A stretch of DNA of 27,567 nucleotides from a virus: IMG/VR virus record IMGVR_UViG_3300013123_001016, positions 1 through 27,567 of that record, one strand, 5' to 3'. This document shows positions 13,746 through 20,551 of this stretch, one piece after another; within the stretch, counting starts at the first letter, position 1, and the number at the start of each line of letters is the position of its first letter. The notes beneath the pieces are model-generated. The model was not told where the DNA came from and made no database searches. It saw only the letters and a program-made list of their open reading frames with translations. The position numbers were made by a program, and so were the translations under genes.

Positions 13746-14366
13746 TCACTCTGCCCATACTTCCCCCGCCTTCCGATACCACCCGGCCATCCCGGTTTTC
13801 GTCTCATCCACCAGCAGCACATCAAAATCGCGTCCCAACCTCTCCCGGAACGCATTCAATGTCCCGAATACGGCCGGACTGGGCCGCGCGCTATCCACGG
13901 GCGAGTAATCATGGCACAGGAACAGGCCGCCCGGCGCCAGGTTATTCCACCAGGCCATATCGCGCCAGATCTGATTGTGATCGCCGTCAACGAAGACCAT
14001 GTGCCACTGTTCGCCCGGGTGTTCTCGCCAATAGTCCCAGGACGCCTGCAAGACGACTGCCACATTCCGGCAATCTGCCTGCCGCAGGTAGGATTGCGCC
14101 AGCATAGCCTCTGCCGGATTGACCGCCAACGAAATAATGGCTGCCCTGGGCGCCGCTCTCGACAACGCCAGGGCCGACGCCCCCTGCCCGGTGCCGATCT
14201 CTGCTATCCTGACCTTTTTCCGGTCAAACTGTCTGGCCAGGCCATACAGCGCCAGCAGTTGGTATTCCAGCATCTCAGCTCGCATCGGCAGGTGCTCAAG
14301 GGCGGCCTCCGGGAAACGCACCTTCAACTGTCGGTACAGCTCCAACCCCGTCCCGTATAGCCTCAT
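13746..14366 (-). CDS. SAM-dependent methyltransferase (class I, Methyltransf_24-like)
   Basis: 206 aa. Motif I is AEIGTGQGASALALS (residues 55-69), giving the SAM-binding Gly-rich loop. VFVDGDHNQIWRDMAWW (124-140) and GGLFLCHDYSP (146-156) match the post-I/motif IV pattern of the Methyltransf_24 group, which often acts on sugars. It starts at ATG 14366 with GGAGG 7-8 nt upstream, after a heptamer tract. It is the last of three methyltransferases transcribed with the glycosyltransferase and dehydrogenase-like genes, so methylation of a phage-added sugar is the likely role. Substrate is not shown. Confidence 0.85.
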   Translation of the reverse strand: MRLYGTGLELYRQLKVRFPEAALEHLPMRAEMLEYQLLALYGLARQFDRKKVRIAEIGTGQGASALALSRAAPRAAIISLAVNPAEAMLAQSYLRQADCRNVAVVLQASWDYWREHPGEQWHMVFVDGDHNQIWRDMAWWNNLAPGGLFLCHDYSPVDSARPSPAVFGTLNAFRERLGRDFDVLLVDETKTGMAGWYRKAGEVWAE

Positions 14367-14371
14367 CCCTC

Positions 14372-14408
14372 GTCCTCCAATCCCCGATCCCTAATCCCCA
14401 ATCCCCGT
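14372..14408. repeat. Heptamer tract, junction 14366/14408
   Basis: Units CCAATCC, CCGATCC, CTAATCC, CCAATCC and CCGTTAC lie between two methyltransferase genes. Confidence 0.9.
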
Positions 14409-14863
14409 TACTTCCGCACCTGCATCGTGATATGGATCGACGAGTTCCCCGAGTTCAACTCGGCCGGCCGGACGATCCGCCACTTGCGAGGCGTGTAAAA
14501 CCCATACGCCTTGCCCTCGGCCGTGTCCGGGTCGAACACGTTGCAGCTCCTCAGCGTGAAGCGCCAGAAGTGCGTTGGATCGTCGTACGCGCGTTCGCTC
14601 TGCCAGAACGGGAGCTTCATGTACAGCAGCCCGCCCGGCCGCAGGATGCGCCAGCATTCGTCTACCGATTCGACCAGGGTCAACCGGAGGTGCTCGAACA
14701 CGGCCCGGGCCATGATCAGGTCAAATGACCCATCCCGCCATGGCCAGGGGAGGAGGTTCAGATCGTGCGTCACTGCGATCTCCGACCGGTGTTTGATCCG
14801 GTCGTGATTGATCGCATCCGTCACGATCTCGTTGCCTGCCCCAAGGTTCAGTTTATCCATCAT
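14408..14863 (-). CDS. SAM-dependent methyltransferase (Methyltransf_11-like)
   Basis: 151 aa from ATG 14863. The short Rossmann core shows KLNLGAGN (motif I), HDLNLLPWPWRDGSFDLIMARAVFEHL (motifs II-IV) and RILRPGGLLYMKLPFW (motif V), typical of class I methyltransferases that modify small molecules or sugars. The tail GFYTPRKWRIVRPAELNSGNSSIHITMQV is a closing beta meander. Two ATGs sit at 14863 and 14860; the first overlaps the upstream stop as ATGA and has GAGGTGGG just before it. The open frame upstream is antisense-free overlap with the previous gene and is not needed. It is coupled to the 189-aa methyltransferase. Confidence 0.85.
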   Translation of the reverse strand: MMDKLNLGAGNEIVTDAINHDRIKHRSEIAVTHDLNLLPWPWRDGSFDLIMARAVFEHLRLTLVESVDECWRILRPGGLLYMKLPFWQSERAYDDPTHFWRFTLRSCNVFDPDTAEGKAYGFYTPRKWRIVRPAELNSGNSSIHITMQVRK

Positions 14864-15429
14864 CCCACCTCGGGTCTGCGGAATGCGATCAACGCCCCGA
14901 TGCAGCCGAGTCGCCACCATCCCGCCTGCGATTGCCATGCATCGACGAACTGTTTCACCGCCACCCCCGGTTTCCATACATCGTAATCGTGGAAGGCGAG
15001 GATGCCGCCTGGCATGATTCTATCCGGCCACACGACAATGTCTCTCCCGATCCCCGCCTCGGAGTGGTCGGCATCGATGAAACAGAACGCCACCGGGCCG
15101 GGAAGTCGTTTCGGCGCATCCCAACTGGGCATTTCCAGGTACTGGATGTCATAGCCGTAGGTCGTCAAGCGCTCCCTGACGCCCGCCCGGAATTTCGTGT
15201 CCACGGCGATGATCGGCCCTCGTCCGACCCTGGCCGCGGCCCAGGTGGCCAGGCTGCCGCCGCGAGCCACACCACATTCAACGGCCGGGCCGTTGGGGGC
15301 TACCTGAGCCAGGCACCACAGCCAGGCCAATTGCCAATCAGCCTCATCGTGGCGGTTGAGGTCGTAGATGTAAGCAGAACAATCCTTGCCTCGCTGCATG
15401 GCCCCAGCGCATGTGATCCGTGTCATCAT
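14860..15429 (-). CDS. SAM-dependent methyltransferase (Methyltransf_24-like)
   Basis: 189 aa from ATG 15429, chosen because it overlaps the upstream TGA as ATGA and has GAGGCGG just before it. The frame is open far upstream, but that part lies under other genes. PAVECGVARGGSLATWAAARVG is motif I, PIIAVDTKF motif II, VAFCFIDADHSEAGIGRDIVVWPDRIMPGGILAFHDYDVWKPGV motifs IV-V with the DADH and HDY residues of Methyltransf_24 proteins. It probably methylates a sugar or peptide in the modification cassette. It lies between the dehydrogenase-like gene and the smaller methyltransferase, with overlaps on both sides. Confidence 0.85.
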   Translation of the reverse strand: MMTRITCAGAMQRGKDCSAYIYDLNRHDEADWQLAWLWCLAQVAPNGPAVECGVARGGSLATWAAARVGRGPIIAVDTKFRAGVRERLTTYGYDIQYLEMPSWDAPKRLPGPVAFCFIDADHSEAGIGRDIVVWPDRIMPGGILAFHDYDVWKPGVAVKQFVDAWQSQAGWWRLGCIGALIAFRRPEVG

Positions 15430-16241
15430 CCGCCTCGCAGCCGCGCGTTGTACTCGCGCACCGCCTCGATCAGCGTCGCTGGTTGTCCCTGCTGCCGCGC
15501 CCAGGCGCATAAGTTCGCCGTGTCCTTCGGCAGGCACTTCCCGCCCCAGCCGCGATTGTTCGGGTAGACGTAGGTATGGCTGCGACTCACCCGTGGATCG
15601 GCGAGCCACAACTCGCGCAGCTCGTGCCAGTCCACGCCGGCCGCCCCAGCGAGATCGTAGAACTGGTTGCAGAAGGACACCTTGGTGGCCAGCCACGAGT
15701 TTTCCATCAGCTTGCACAGCTCGGCCGTCCTGGCATCCGTCTGGTAGATGCGCGTGCAACTGTTGGTCACCAGCGACCAGGCCACAGCGAACGGGTGGGT
15801 CACGTGCGCTGGCCCGCCCAGGATGACGAATGTCTCCCGTGACACATCGGCGAGGGGATGGCCGAGCGACTCGCCATAGTATTCGGGCGAGAAACAGATA
15901 TTCGTCCCCAGGCTTTCGGTAGTCCCAACCTCCACCGTGCTCTTGATGCACCAGTAGCGTGCGAGCCTCCCGAACCGGGCGTATGCCTCCCGCACACATG
16001 ACGTGTCGCAGCAGCCATCGTCCATCTGCGGCGTCGGCACGCAAATAAACCCTAACTCGTACCTCTCCCCGTCTCCGTGTCTCCCTGTCCCCCCATCCCC
16101 CTGTCTCCGTATCACCCCGTCCACATCGACATAGTCCGCCTGGTCGAAATACTTTCCGATCTGCCTGCCCACGTGACCGTAGCCGACGATCAGAACGCTC
16201 GGCTGTGCGTTGACCACCTCCGGGTGCGGTATGCCATTCAT
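15426..16241 (-). CDS. Truncated UDP-sugar dehydrogenase-like protein
   Basis: 271 aa from ATG 16241, which overlaps the glycosyltransferase stop as ATGA. Family features visible are the NAD-binding VLIVGYGHVGRQIG (16-29), ICVPTP (66-71), CFSPEYYGES (117-125), the middle-domain helix AELCKLMENSWLATKVSFCNQ (173-193), and catalytic C236 in GWGGKCLPKDT. UDP-glucose and GDP-mannose dehydrogenases usually run to about 430 residues; this one stops after the central domain and lacks the C-terminal UDP-binding domain. Residues 44-59 (IRRQGDGGTGRHGDGE) are repeat-encoded and sit in the Rossmann domain. It may supply an oxidised sugar to the neighbouring glycosyltransferase, or it may be degenerate. 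Confidence 0.85.
   Translation of the reverse strand: MNGIPHPEVVNAQPSVLIVGYGHVGRQIGKYFDQADYVDVDGVIRRQGDGGTGRHGDGERYELGFICVPTPQMDDGCCDTSCVREAYARFGRLARYWCIKSTVEVGTTESLGTNICFSPEYYGESLGHPLADVSRETFVILGGPAHVTHPFAVAWSLVTNSCTRIYQTDARTAELCKLMENSWLATKVSFCNQFYDLAGAAGVDWHELRELWLADPRVSRSHTYVYPNNRGWGGKCLPKDTANLCAWARQQGQPATLIEAVREYNARLRGG
16064..16121. repeat. GGGACAC-type heptamer tract inside dehydrogenase-like gene
   Basis: Units TCTCCGTG, TCTCCCTG, TCCCCCTG and TCTCCGTA at about 7-bp spacing. In frame they encode VIRRQGDGGTGRHGDGERYE between two Rossmann strands. Confidence 0.85.
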
Positions 16242-17983
16242 GCCCGTTTCTCCATAAACTGTCGCACCATCTGCCAGGCCCTCTCGCCGTCGATCCGACC
16301 TGGTATCGCCCCACCCCAACGCCGCGCGTCGCCGGGGAAATGCAACAGCCCGGCCGTTTTGAGGCCAGGTTGAAACTTGGGGAACGTGTTCCATTCATTT
16401 CCGAGGACCCATACCCGCAACGGCATCGAGTGCAGCGCACGCAGCAGCGCCCCCTGATCCCGTTGCGCCCAACGTTCCCACTCCTGCCGCCAGCGCAGGA
16501 AAAAAGCTGCGGTGCGCTCGCCGCGTCTGAATGACCATGCACCACCGTTGTATTGCAGCGTGTGGGGCGTCCCCACCACCCGCAACGTCTCGGCGACCTC
16601 CGCCTTGCACGCCTTTCGCTCGAAGATGTGCAGGGTCTCCATCGACTGGATGTCCTGGCAGATCACAAGATCCCAGCCATCCTCGACCCACTCGAAGTAG
16701 CGATAGATGGGGGCGGTCACTTCAGTGTCCGCGTCCAGGTAGAGCACGCTCTGCCACTCCGCCGGCGCCAGCTCGTAGACCATGAGCTTCGCCCGCCGGC
16801 CACCGACATCGGAATCCGGTTGCTGGACGAGGAGATCCTCCCGGCCAATCGGCGCCGCCGCACACAGACAGATCGGGATGTCCGGCATGTGTCGCTTGGC
16901 GCTCTCCATCATCCGCCGGCACGCCTCCCGCGCCGGTTCGCCGAATGCCACGCAGTAAATCCCGCGCGTCGATCCCGTGCCCCGCTCTACCGGCTCCCGC
17001 GCTACGATCTGCACCTCTATCTCCTCTTCTCTGCTGCGCCCGTTCTCGGATTCGACGATTCGTTGATTCGCCGATTCGCCAATCCCCCCATCCGCCATGC
17101 TGGATCCCTGTCCCAATCCGAGCAGCGCCGCGTGCGCGTCCACGAACGCCTCCACCGAATGCCCGGCCACGGCCGCCCGTAACCTTTCCCGTTCGGTGTC
17201 CGTCCGTCCGGCCAGATCGATTGCTTGCTCCAGCGCCAGTATCATACTGGCCAGATCCCCCCGCTTGTACCGGCAGATGCCGGCCACATGCGGCAGTTCA
17301 TCGATGATGCCCACGCCGGCCGGCACTACCACCCGCACGCCGCAGCTCAGCGCCTCCAGCACTGGCATCGGTCCCCCCTCGACCCGGCTTGGGCACACCA
17401 GCACGTCCAGCTCCCGATAGAACTCCGGCATATTCGCCCAGGAGTAACTCTTCGTCGGCACCGGCCATCCTCGGCCGCTCGCGCGCCACTCCGCCCGCTG
17501 GCCCGGTTTCGAGGCGATGATCCCTCGTACTAGGTCTTCGCCTTTGCGGTGGTTAGCATACGTATACCCACTTAGTCCCACGATCGCCCCTCTTCTCGCA
17601 GAAGAGGGGACGGGGGAGAGGTTGAACCGCTCCCGCTCCACCGGCAACGGCGGGATGATCGTCGGCCCATAGGCGCTCAGTGGATCCCCGTACAACTGGC
17701 ACATCGCCACCCGTAGATTGACCCGCTGCGCCACCTCATCGTACAGCTTCGCCTTGGCATTCCCTGGCGGTTCCTCCTCCCGGTGCGTGAAGTAGGCTGC
17801 CACCGGCGCCTTCGGCCACGGTTGCACCTTTTGCGCCTCGAAGTAAGCCAGCAGGTACACCACGTCCGCCTGTGGATCAGGCGCCGCGCCCACATGCCAC
17901 CCCATCCGATCCCGCAGAGCTCGGGCCATCCGAGGGATGACCCGATCCTCCTCGAAATTCCGGCAAATCACGCTCACCCGCAT
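16238..17983 (-). CDS. Fused two-domain glycosyltransferase (GT4-like + GT-A)
   Basis: 581 aa from ATG 17983; 19 upstream codons fall in a heptamer tract and are excluded. Residues 1-292 look like a GT-B GT4-type enzyme: GLSGYTYANHRKGEDLV, YSWANMPEFYRELDVLVCPSRVEGGPMPVLEALSCGVRVVVP, with the E-x7-E motif around E202. Residues about 340-570 are a GT-A nucleotide-sugar transferase with the DxD motif in VLYLDADTEV (417-419) and a closing H..GD. The two domains are joined by an acidic linker (about 294-321) encoded by 8-mer repeats. The N-terminal domain carries a palindromic insert (LSPVPSSARRGAI). The gene starts the sugar cassette right after the capsid gene, so glycosylation of virion proteins or of host surface glycans is plausible. 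Confidence 0.85.
   Translation of the reverse strand: MRVSVICRNFEEDRVIPRMARALRDRMGWHVGAAPDPQADVVYLLAYFEAQKVQPWPKAPVAAYFTHREEEPPGNAKAKLYDEVAQRVNLRVAMCQLYGDPLSAYGPTIIPPLPVERERFNLSPVPSSARRGAIVGLSGYTYANHRKGEDLVRGIIASKPGQRAEWRASGRGWPVPTKSYSWANMPEFYRELDVLVCPSRVEGGPMPVLEALSCGVRVVVPAGVGIIDELPHVAGICRYKRGDLASMILALEQAIDLAGRTDTERERLRAAVAGHSVEAFVDAHAALLGLGQGSSMADGGIGESANQRIVESENGRSREEEIEVQIVAREPVERGTGSTRGIYCVAFGEPAREACRRMMESAKRHMPDIPICLCAAAPIGREDLLVQQPDSDVGGRRAKLMVYELAPAEWQSVLYLDADTEVTAPIYRYFEWVEDGWDLVICQDIQSMETLHIFERKACKAEVAETLRVVGTPHTLQYNGGAWSFRRGERTAAFFLRWRQEWERWAQRDQGALLRALHSMPLRVWVLGNEWNTFPKFQPGLKTAGLLHFPGDARRWGGAIPGRIDGERAWQMVRQFMEKRA
17044..17092. repeat. 8-mer repeat GATTCGCC in the glycosyltransferase linker
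   Basis: Units GGATTCGA, CGATTCGT, TGATTCGC, CGATTCGC and CAATCCCC. In frame they encode GIGESANQRIVESENG between the two catalytic domains. Confidence 0.85.
17587..17609. repeat. Perfect palindrome inside glycosyltransferase gene
   Basis: Arms CCCCTCTTCT and AGAAGAGGGG (10 bp, perfect) around a 3-nt CGC loop, followed by ACGGGGGAGAGG. It is read in frame as LSPVPSSARRGAI. No U tract follows, so it is unlikely to be a terminator. Confidence 0.85.
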
Positions 17984-17990
17984 CCGTTCG

Positions 17991-18052
17991 CCCCAATCCC
18001 CAATCCCTAATACCCAATCCCGTGTAGGGGGCAGGTCCACCCCGCCCCCTCC
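17991..18052. repeat. Heptamer tract plus GC-rich palindrome, junction 17983/18059
   Basis: Heptamers CCAATCC, CCAATCC, CTAATAC and CCAATCC (17991-18023) are followed by TGTAGGGGGCAGG and ACCCCGCCCCCTCC (18024-18052), whose GGGGGC and GCCCCC arms pair. Together they fill the gap between capsid and glycosyltransferase genes. Confidence 0.85.
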
Positions 18053-18058
18053 ATATCG

Positions 18059-19360
18059 TCAGCTCCCGCTCGTCAGCGCCACCTTGCAGAACGCGCTCGG
18101 GCGGATCAGACCGAACGCCGCGCGCATCTCCGCTAGGATCGCCACCATGTTGCGGATGAAGAAATCCGAGTGGCTATCGCTCACCTGGATCGACGCCCGC
18201 TCGCGATCCCACAACACAGCCTTGCGGTAGTCGCCCAGGATCCCTTCCCCTTCGGTACATGCCTCGCACTCGACCACCGGCACACGCCACAACTGCTGCA
18301 CGCCGCCGGTCGTCGGCCCGCCGTAGTAGTAGCGGCCTTCCAGGTCCTTCAGCAGGTCGATGGTTTCCGCGTCGTTCGGATGCACCAACCAGGCGGTCGC
18401 CCGGGCCCGCCCCGTCACGCGCAAGTAGGTGATCGCCTTGCGCGCCGTAGTGAGCAGGTCGGTATCCCATGCCTGCGAGAGCACGCCCGAGGTGTGCAAG
18501 ATCCCGGTGAAGTGCTCGCCGGTCCCATCGCCACCCACGATCTCATCCTCCAGATCCTCATCGAGATCGTCCCGCAACTCCTGATCGATCAGCCCGCGCA
18601 GTTGCGACGCATCGCTCAGCGCCCGCTTCGTCGCCGGGATCCACACCGCGATGGTCTTCACCGGCGTCTGTACCTTCTCGAATGCCATCGCGCCTTCCGC
18701 CTTTTCGCCCGACACCTCGCCCGTGGCGCCCGAGTACGTGGTCACGTTCGCCTCAGCGACCGGCGCCGCCTGGGTGATCTTTGCCGTCTGCCGCACGAAC
18801 TCCACCAGATCGCTGGTGGTCTGCCGGACGTTGATGATGTCCCGCAGCACCAGCGGCCGGCGACCGAGCGGCTCATAGATCCCGGTGACATCCGTCGCCA
18901 CGAATGCCCCACCGCTGGTGTCCGTCGCGCCCGTCAGCAGATCCTTCCGTCCGAAGAACGAACGGAACTCCACCGGCGGCGAGATCAGCCCCTTCGCCCC
19001 TTCTGGGATATGTCCGCTCGGCGCCACCTGCTTCAGCCATGCCTTGAACTGCTCGGACTCAACGAACTGTTCGCCGATGGACCGGCCTCGCCCTGGTGTC
19101 CCTGCGTCTCCGCGTCCCCGCGTCCCCGCGTCCGCCAACCCGATTCCCGCGCCCAGGTCCATGATCTGCTTGCGCAGCGCCTGGTCATCCTCCAACTGCT
19201 TGATCTGCTTCTTCAGATCGGCGGCCTCGGTCAGGATTCCCTGAATCTTGATCCGTTCGTCCGCCGTGAAGTCTCGGTTCTCCTTCTCCGCTGCCTCCGC
19301 AATCCCTCGCGCCTCCAGCAGCGTCTTCCGCAGTTTCTCCACCAGCTCCTTCAGGTTCAT
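18059..19360 (-). CDS. Major capsid protein (HK97 fold)
   Basis: 433 aa. Residues 1-70 are a charged coiled coil, the delta/scaffold domain usual for this family. Then come QFKAWLKQ, RKDLLTGATDTSGGAFVATDVTGIYEPLGRRPLVLRDIINVRQTTSDLVEFVRQT (N-arm and E-loop region), and AVWIPATKRALSDASQLRGLIDQELRDDLDEDLEDEIVGGDGTGEHFTGIL, a classic HK97 segment with the GDGT turn. The end RNMVAILAEMRAAFGLIRPSAFCKVAL is also typical. Residues 76-93 (ADAGTRGRGDAGTPGRGR) are encoded by GGGACGC heptamers and fall between the delta domain and the mature start, close to the expected protease cut. The ATG at 19360 has AGGAGAAA upstream. Confidence 0.97.
   Translation of the reverse strand: MNLKELVEKLRKTLLEARGIAEAAEKENRDFTADERIKIQGILTEAADLKKQIKQLEDDQALRKQIMDLGAGIGLADAGTRGRGDAGTPGRGRSIGEQFVESEQFKAWLKQVAPSGHIPEGAKGLISPPVEFRSFFGRKDLLTGATDTSGGAFVATDVTGIYEPLGRRPLVLRDIINVRQTTSDLVEFVRQTAKITQAAPVAEANVTTYSGATGEVSGEKAEGAMAFEKVQTPVKTIAVWIPATKRALSDASQLRGLIDQELRDDLDEDLEDEIVGGDGTGEHFTGILHTSGVLSQAWDTDLLTTARKAITYLRVTGRARATAWLVHPNDAETIDLLKDLEGRYYYGGPTTGGVQQLWRVPVVECEACTEGEGILGDYRKAVLWDRERASIQVSDSHSDFFIRNMVAILAEMRAAFGLIRPSAFCKVALTSGS
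19089..19134. repeat. GGGACGC-type heptamer tract inside capsid gene
   Basis: Units TCCCTGCG, TCTCCGCG and TCCCCGCG at 7-bp spacing. In frame they give ADAGTRGRGDAGTPGRG, with no stop. Confidence 0.88.
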
Positions 19361-19379
19361 CGTCTATTTCTCCTTACCA

Positions 19380-19460
19380 GTAGGGGCAGTGCATCCGTGC
19401 CTGTCCCGTGGACGACCGCAGATGGGTCGTAGGGGCAGCGCCTCCGTGCCTGCCCCGTGG
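19380..19460. repeat. Two 32-bp palindromic repeats between protease and capsid genes
   Basis: Copy 1 (19380-19411) and copy 2 (19429-19460) share GTAGGGGCAG at the left and CCGTGCCTG, then CCCGTGG at the right, differing at only a few positions. In copy 2 GGGGCAG can pair with CTGCCCC. They occupy the whole junction. Confidence 0.9.
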
Positions 19461-19461
19461 G

Positions 19462-20535
19462 CTACAACTCCATCAACTCCAACGCCACGCGCGCCGCGAG
19501 CGTGCTCGGCGACTGGCCCCTGGGCTTGCCATCGGCCTCACCCTGACCACCGCCTTCACCCCCGCCGCCGCTATCGTCCGCCTGAGCGCACTTCGCGCCC
19601 AGCTCGCACGCCAGATCATGCAGCCTCTGAATTCGCTCCGCATCCTTGCTCGAATTCCGCCGCCCCTCCTTCTCTCCGCCGCCCCTCCGCTCCTCCGCTC
19701 CTCCGCTCTTCAGTTCCGGTGGCTCCACATCCGCATCCCGCAGATGCCGTGCCAGGTGGTTCCACACTCCCTGCCGATCCGCGTCCGGTATCGTTGTTCC
19801 CCCGCGCCCACCGTTCAACACCCCGATCCCGGTCTGGCAACCCCGCACATTCGCTGCGCCGGGATTCCCGTCGGCATCCACCTCGTGATGGACAAACTTA
19901 TATGTGGCCTTGACCGTCGGGTCTCCCTCGGGATCCGCCCAGGCAAAAATCCGGCGATAGTACGCCGCGTTCTCCCCGCTCCTGGCCCGCGCCTCGTTCG
20001 CCGGCCCATCCCAGGCCCCCGTGCTGGTCGCCGTCGAATGGCTGGCGATGGCTTTTTTGACGCCGAGGAGCTGCGTGTCTGGATTCATCCCCACCAGGCA
20101 TGGCCCCACCTCGAACAGATCCAACTCGCGCAACTCGTTGACGAACTGCCCGTCTTGTTTCGCCATCACCGAATCGACCACATCGTAGGCGAAGGAGAAC
20201 TCAGCGAGCGTGCCCTTGTTCATCTTTTTCCAGACTCGCGCAGCGAAGGGCTCATCCATCTCGAGTTGGCCCTTCACGTACAGGCCATCCTCGACCTCCT
20301 TGGCCTCCAGGACCTCGCCGATATGTGCGTCCAGGTTGTCCCACTCGTGCGAGAAGATCACAGGGATCGGCCGTCCCCGCTGCTCCCAGTTGTTCAAACT
20401 CTTTTGGAATGCCCCTGGTAGGATTTTATCCCCGCCCCGATCCACGTTCCCGAACACCGCCACGATGGCCTCAAAGATCCCCTGTCCCTGGTCCAGCGCC
20501 TTGAAGCTGGCCAGCCTGAAACTCTTATGCTTCAT
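19462..20535 (-). CDS. Prohead protease (HK97-type, S78) with C-terminal extension
   Basis: 357 aa from ATG 20535, which has AGGAGGGGGCG just upstream; the 14 earlier codons are dropped. Residues 1-165 are the protease that trims capsid precursors: IFEAIVAVFGNVDRGGDKILPGAFQKSL, H63 in FSHEWD, GQLEMDEPFAARVWKKMNKGTLAEFSFAY with nucleophile S114, and LDLFEVGPCLVGMNPDT. Residues about 170-275 are an extra domain (GAWDGPANEARAR, AAYYRRIFAWAD, KFVHHEVDADGNPGAANVRG, GVLNGGRGGTTIP) found fused to several phage proteases. An 8-mer repeat encodes the linker KSGGAEERRGGGEKEG, and a Gly-rich tail follows. It lies between portal and capsid genes, as expected. Confidence 0.93.
   Translation of the reverse strand: MKHKSFRLASFKALDQGQGIFEAIVAVFGNVDRGGDKILPGAFQKSLNNWEQRGRPIPVIFSHEWDNLDAHIGEVLEAKEVEDGLYVKGQLEMDEPFAARVWKKMNKGTLAEFSFAYDVVDSVMAKQDGQFVNELRELDLFEVGPCLVGMNPDTQLLGVKKAIASHSTATSTGAWDGPANEARARSGENAAYYRRIFAWADPEGDPTVKATYKFVHHEVDADGNPGAANVRGCQTGIGVLNGGRGGTTIPDADRQGVWNHLARHLRDADVEPPELKSGGAEERRGGGEKEGRRNSSKDAERIQRLHDLACELGAKCAQADDSGGGGEGGGQGEADGKPRGQSPSTLAARVALELMEL
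19658..19714. repeat. 8-mer repeat CTCCTCCG inside protease gene
   Basis: Units CTCCTCCG, CTCCTCCG and CTCTTCAG with diverged copies to the left. In frame they encode LKSGGAEERRGGGEKEGRR. Confidence 0.82.
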
Positions 20536-20551
20536 CGCCCCCTCCTGACCC

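Noticed and set aside
14860-16545. 561-codon - strand open frame
   Set aside because: Only its last 189 codons are a gene (methyltransferase, start 15429); the rest lies under the dehydrogenase and glycosyltransferase genes.
17587-17609. Rho-independent terminator
   Set aside because: Perfect hairpin but inside an open gene and no U tract follows.
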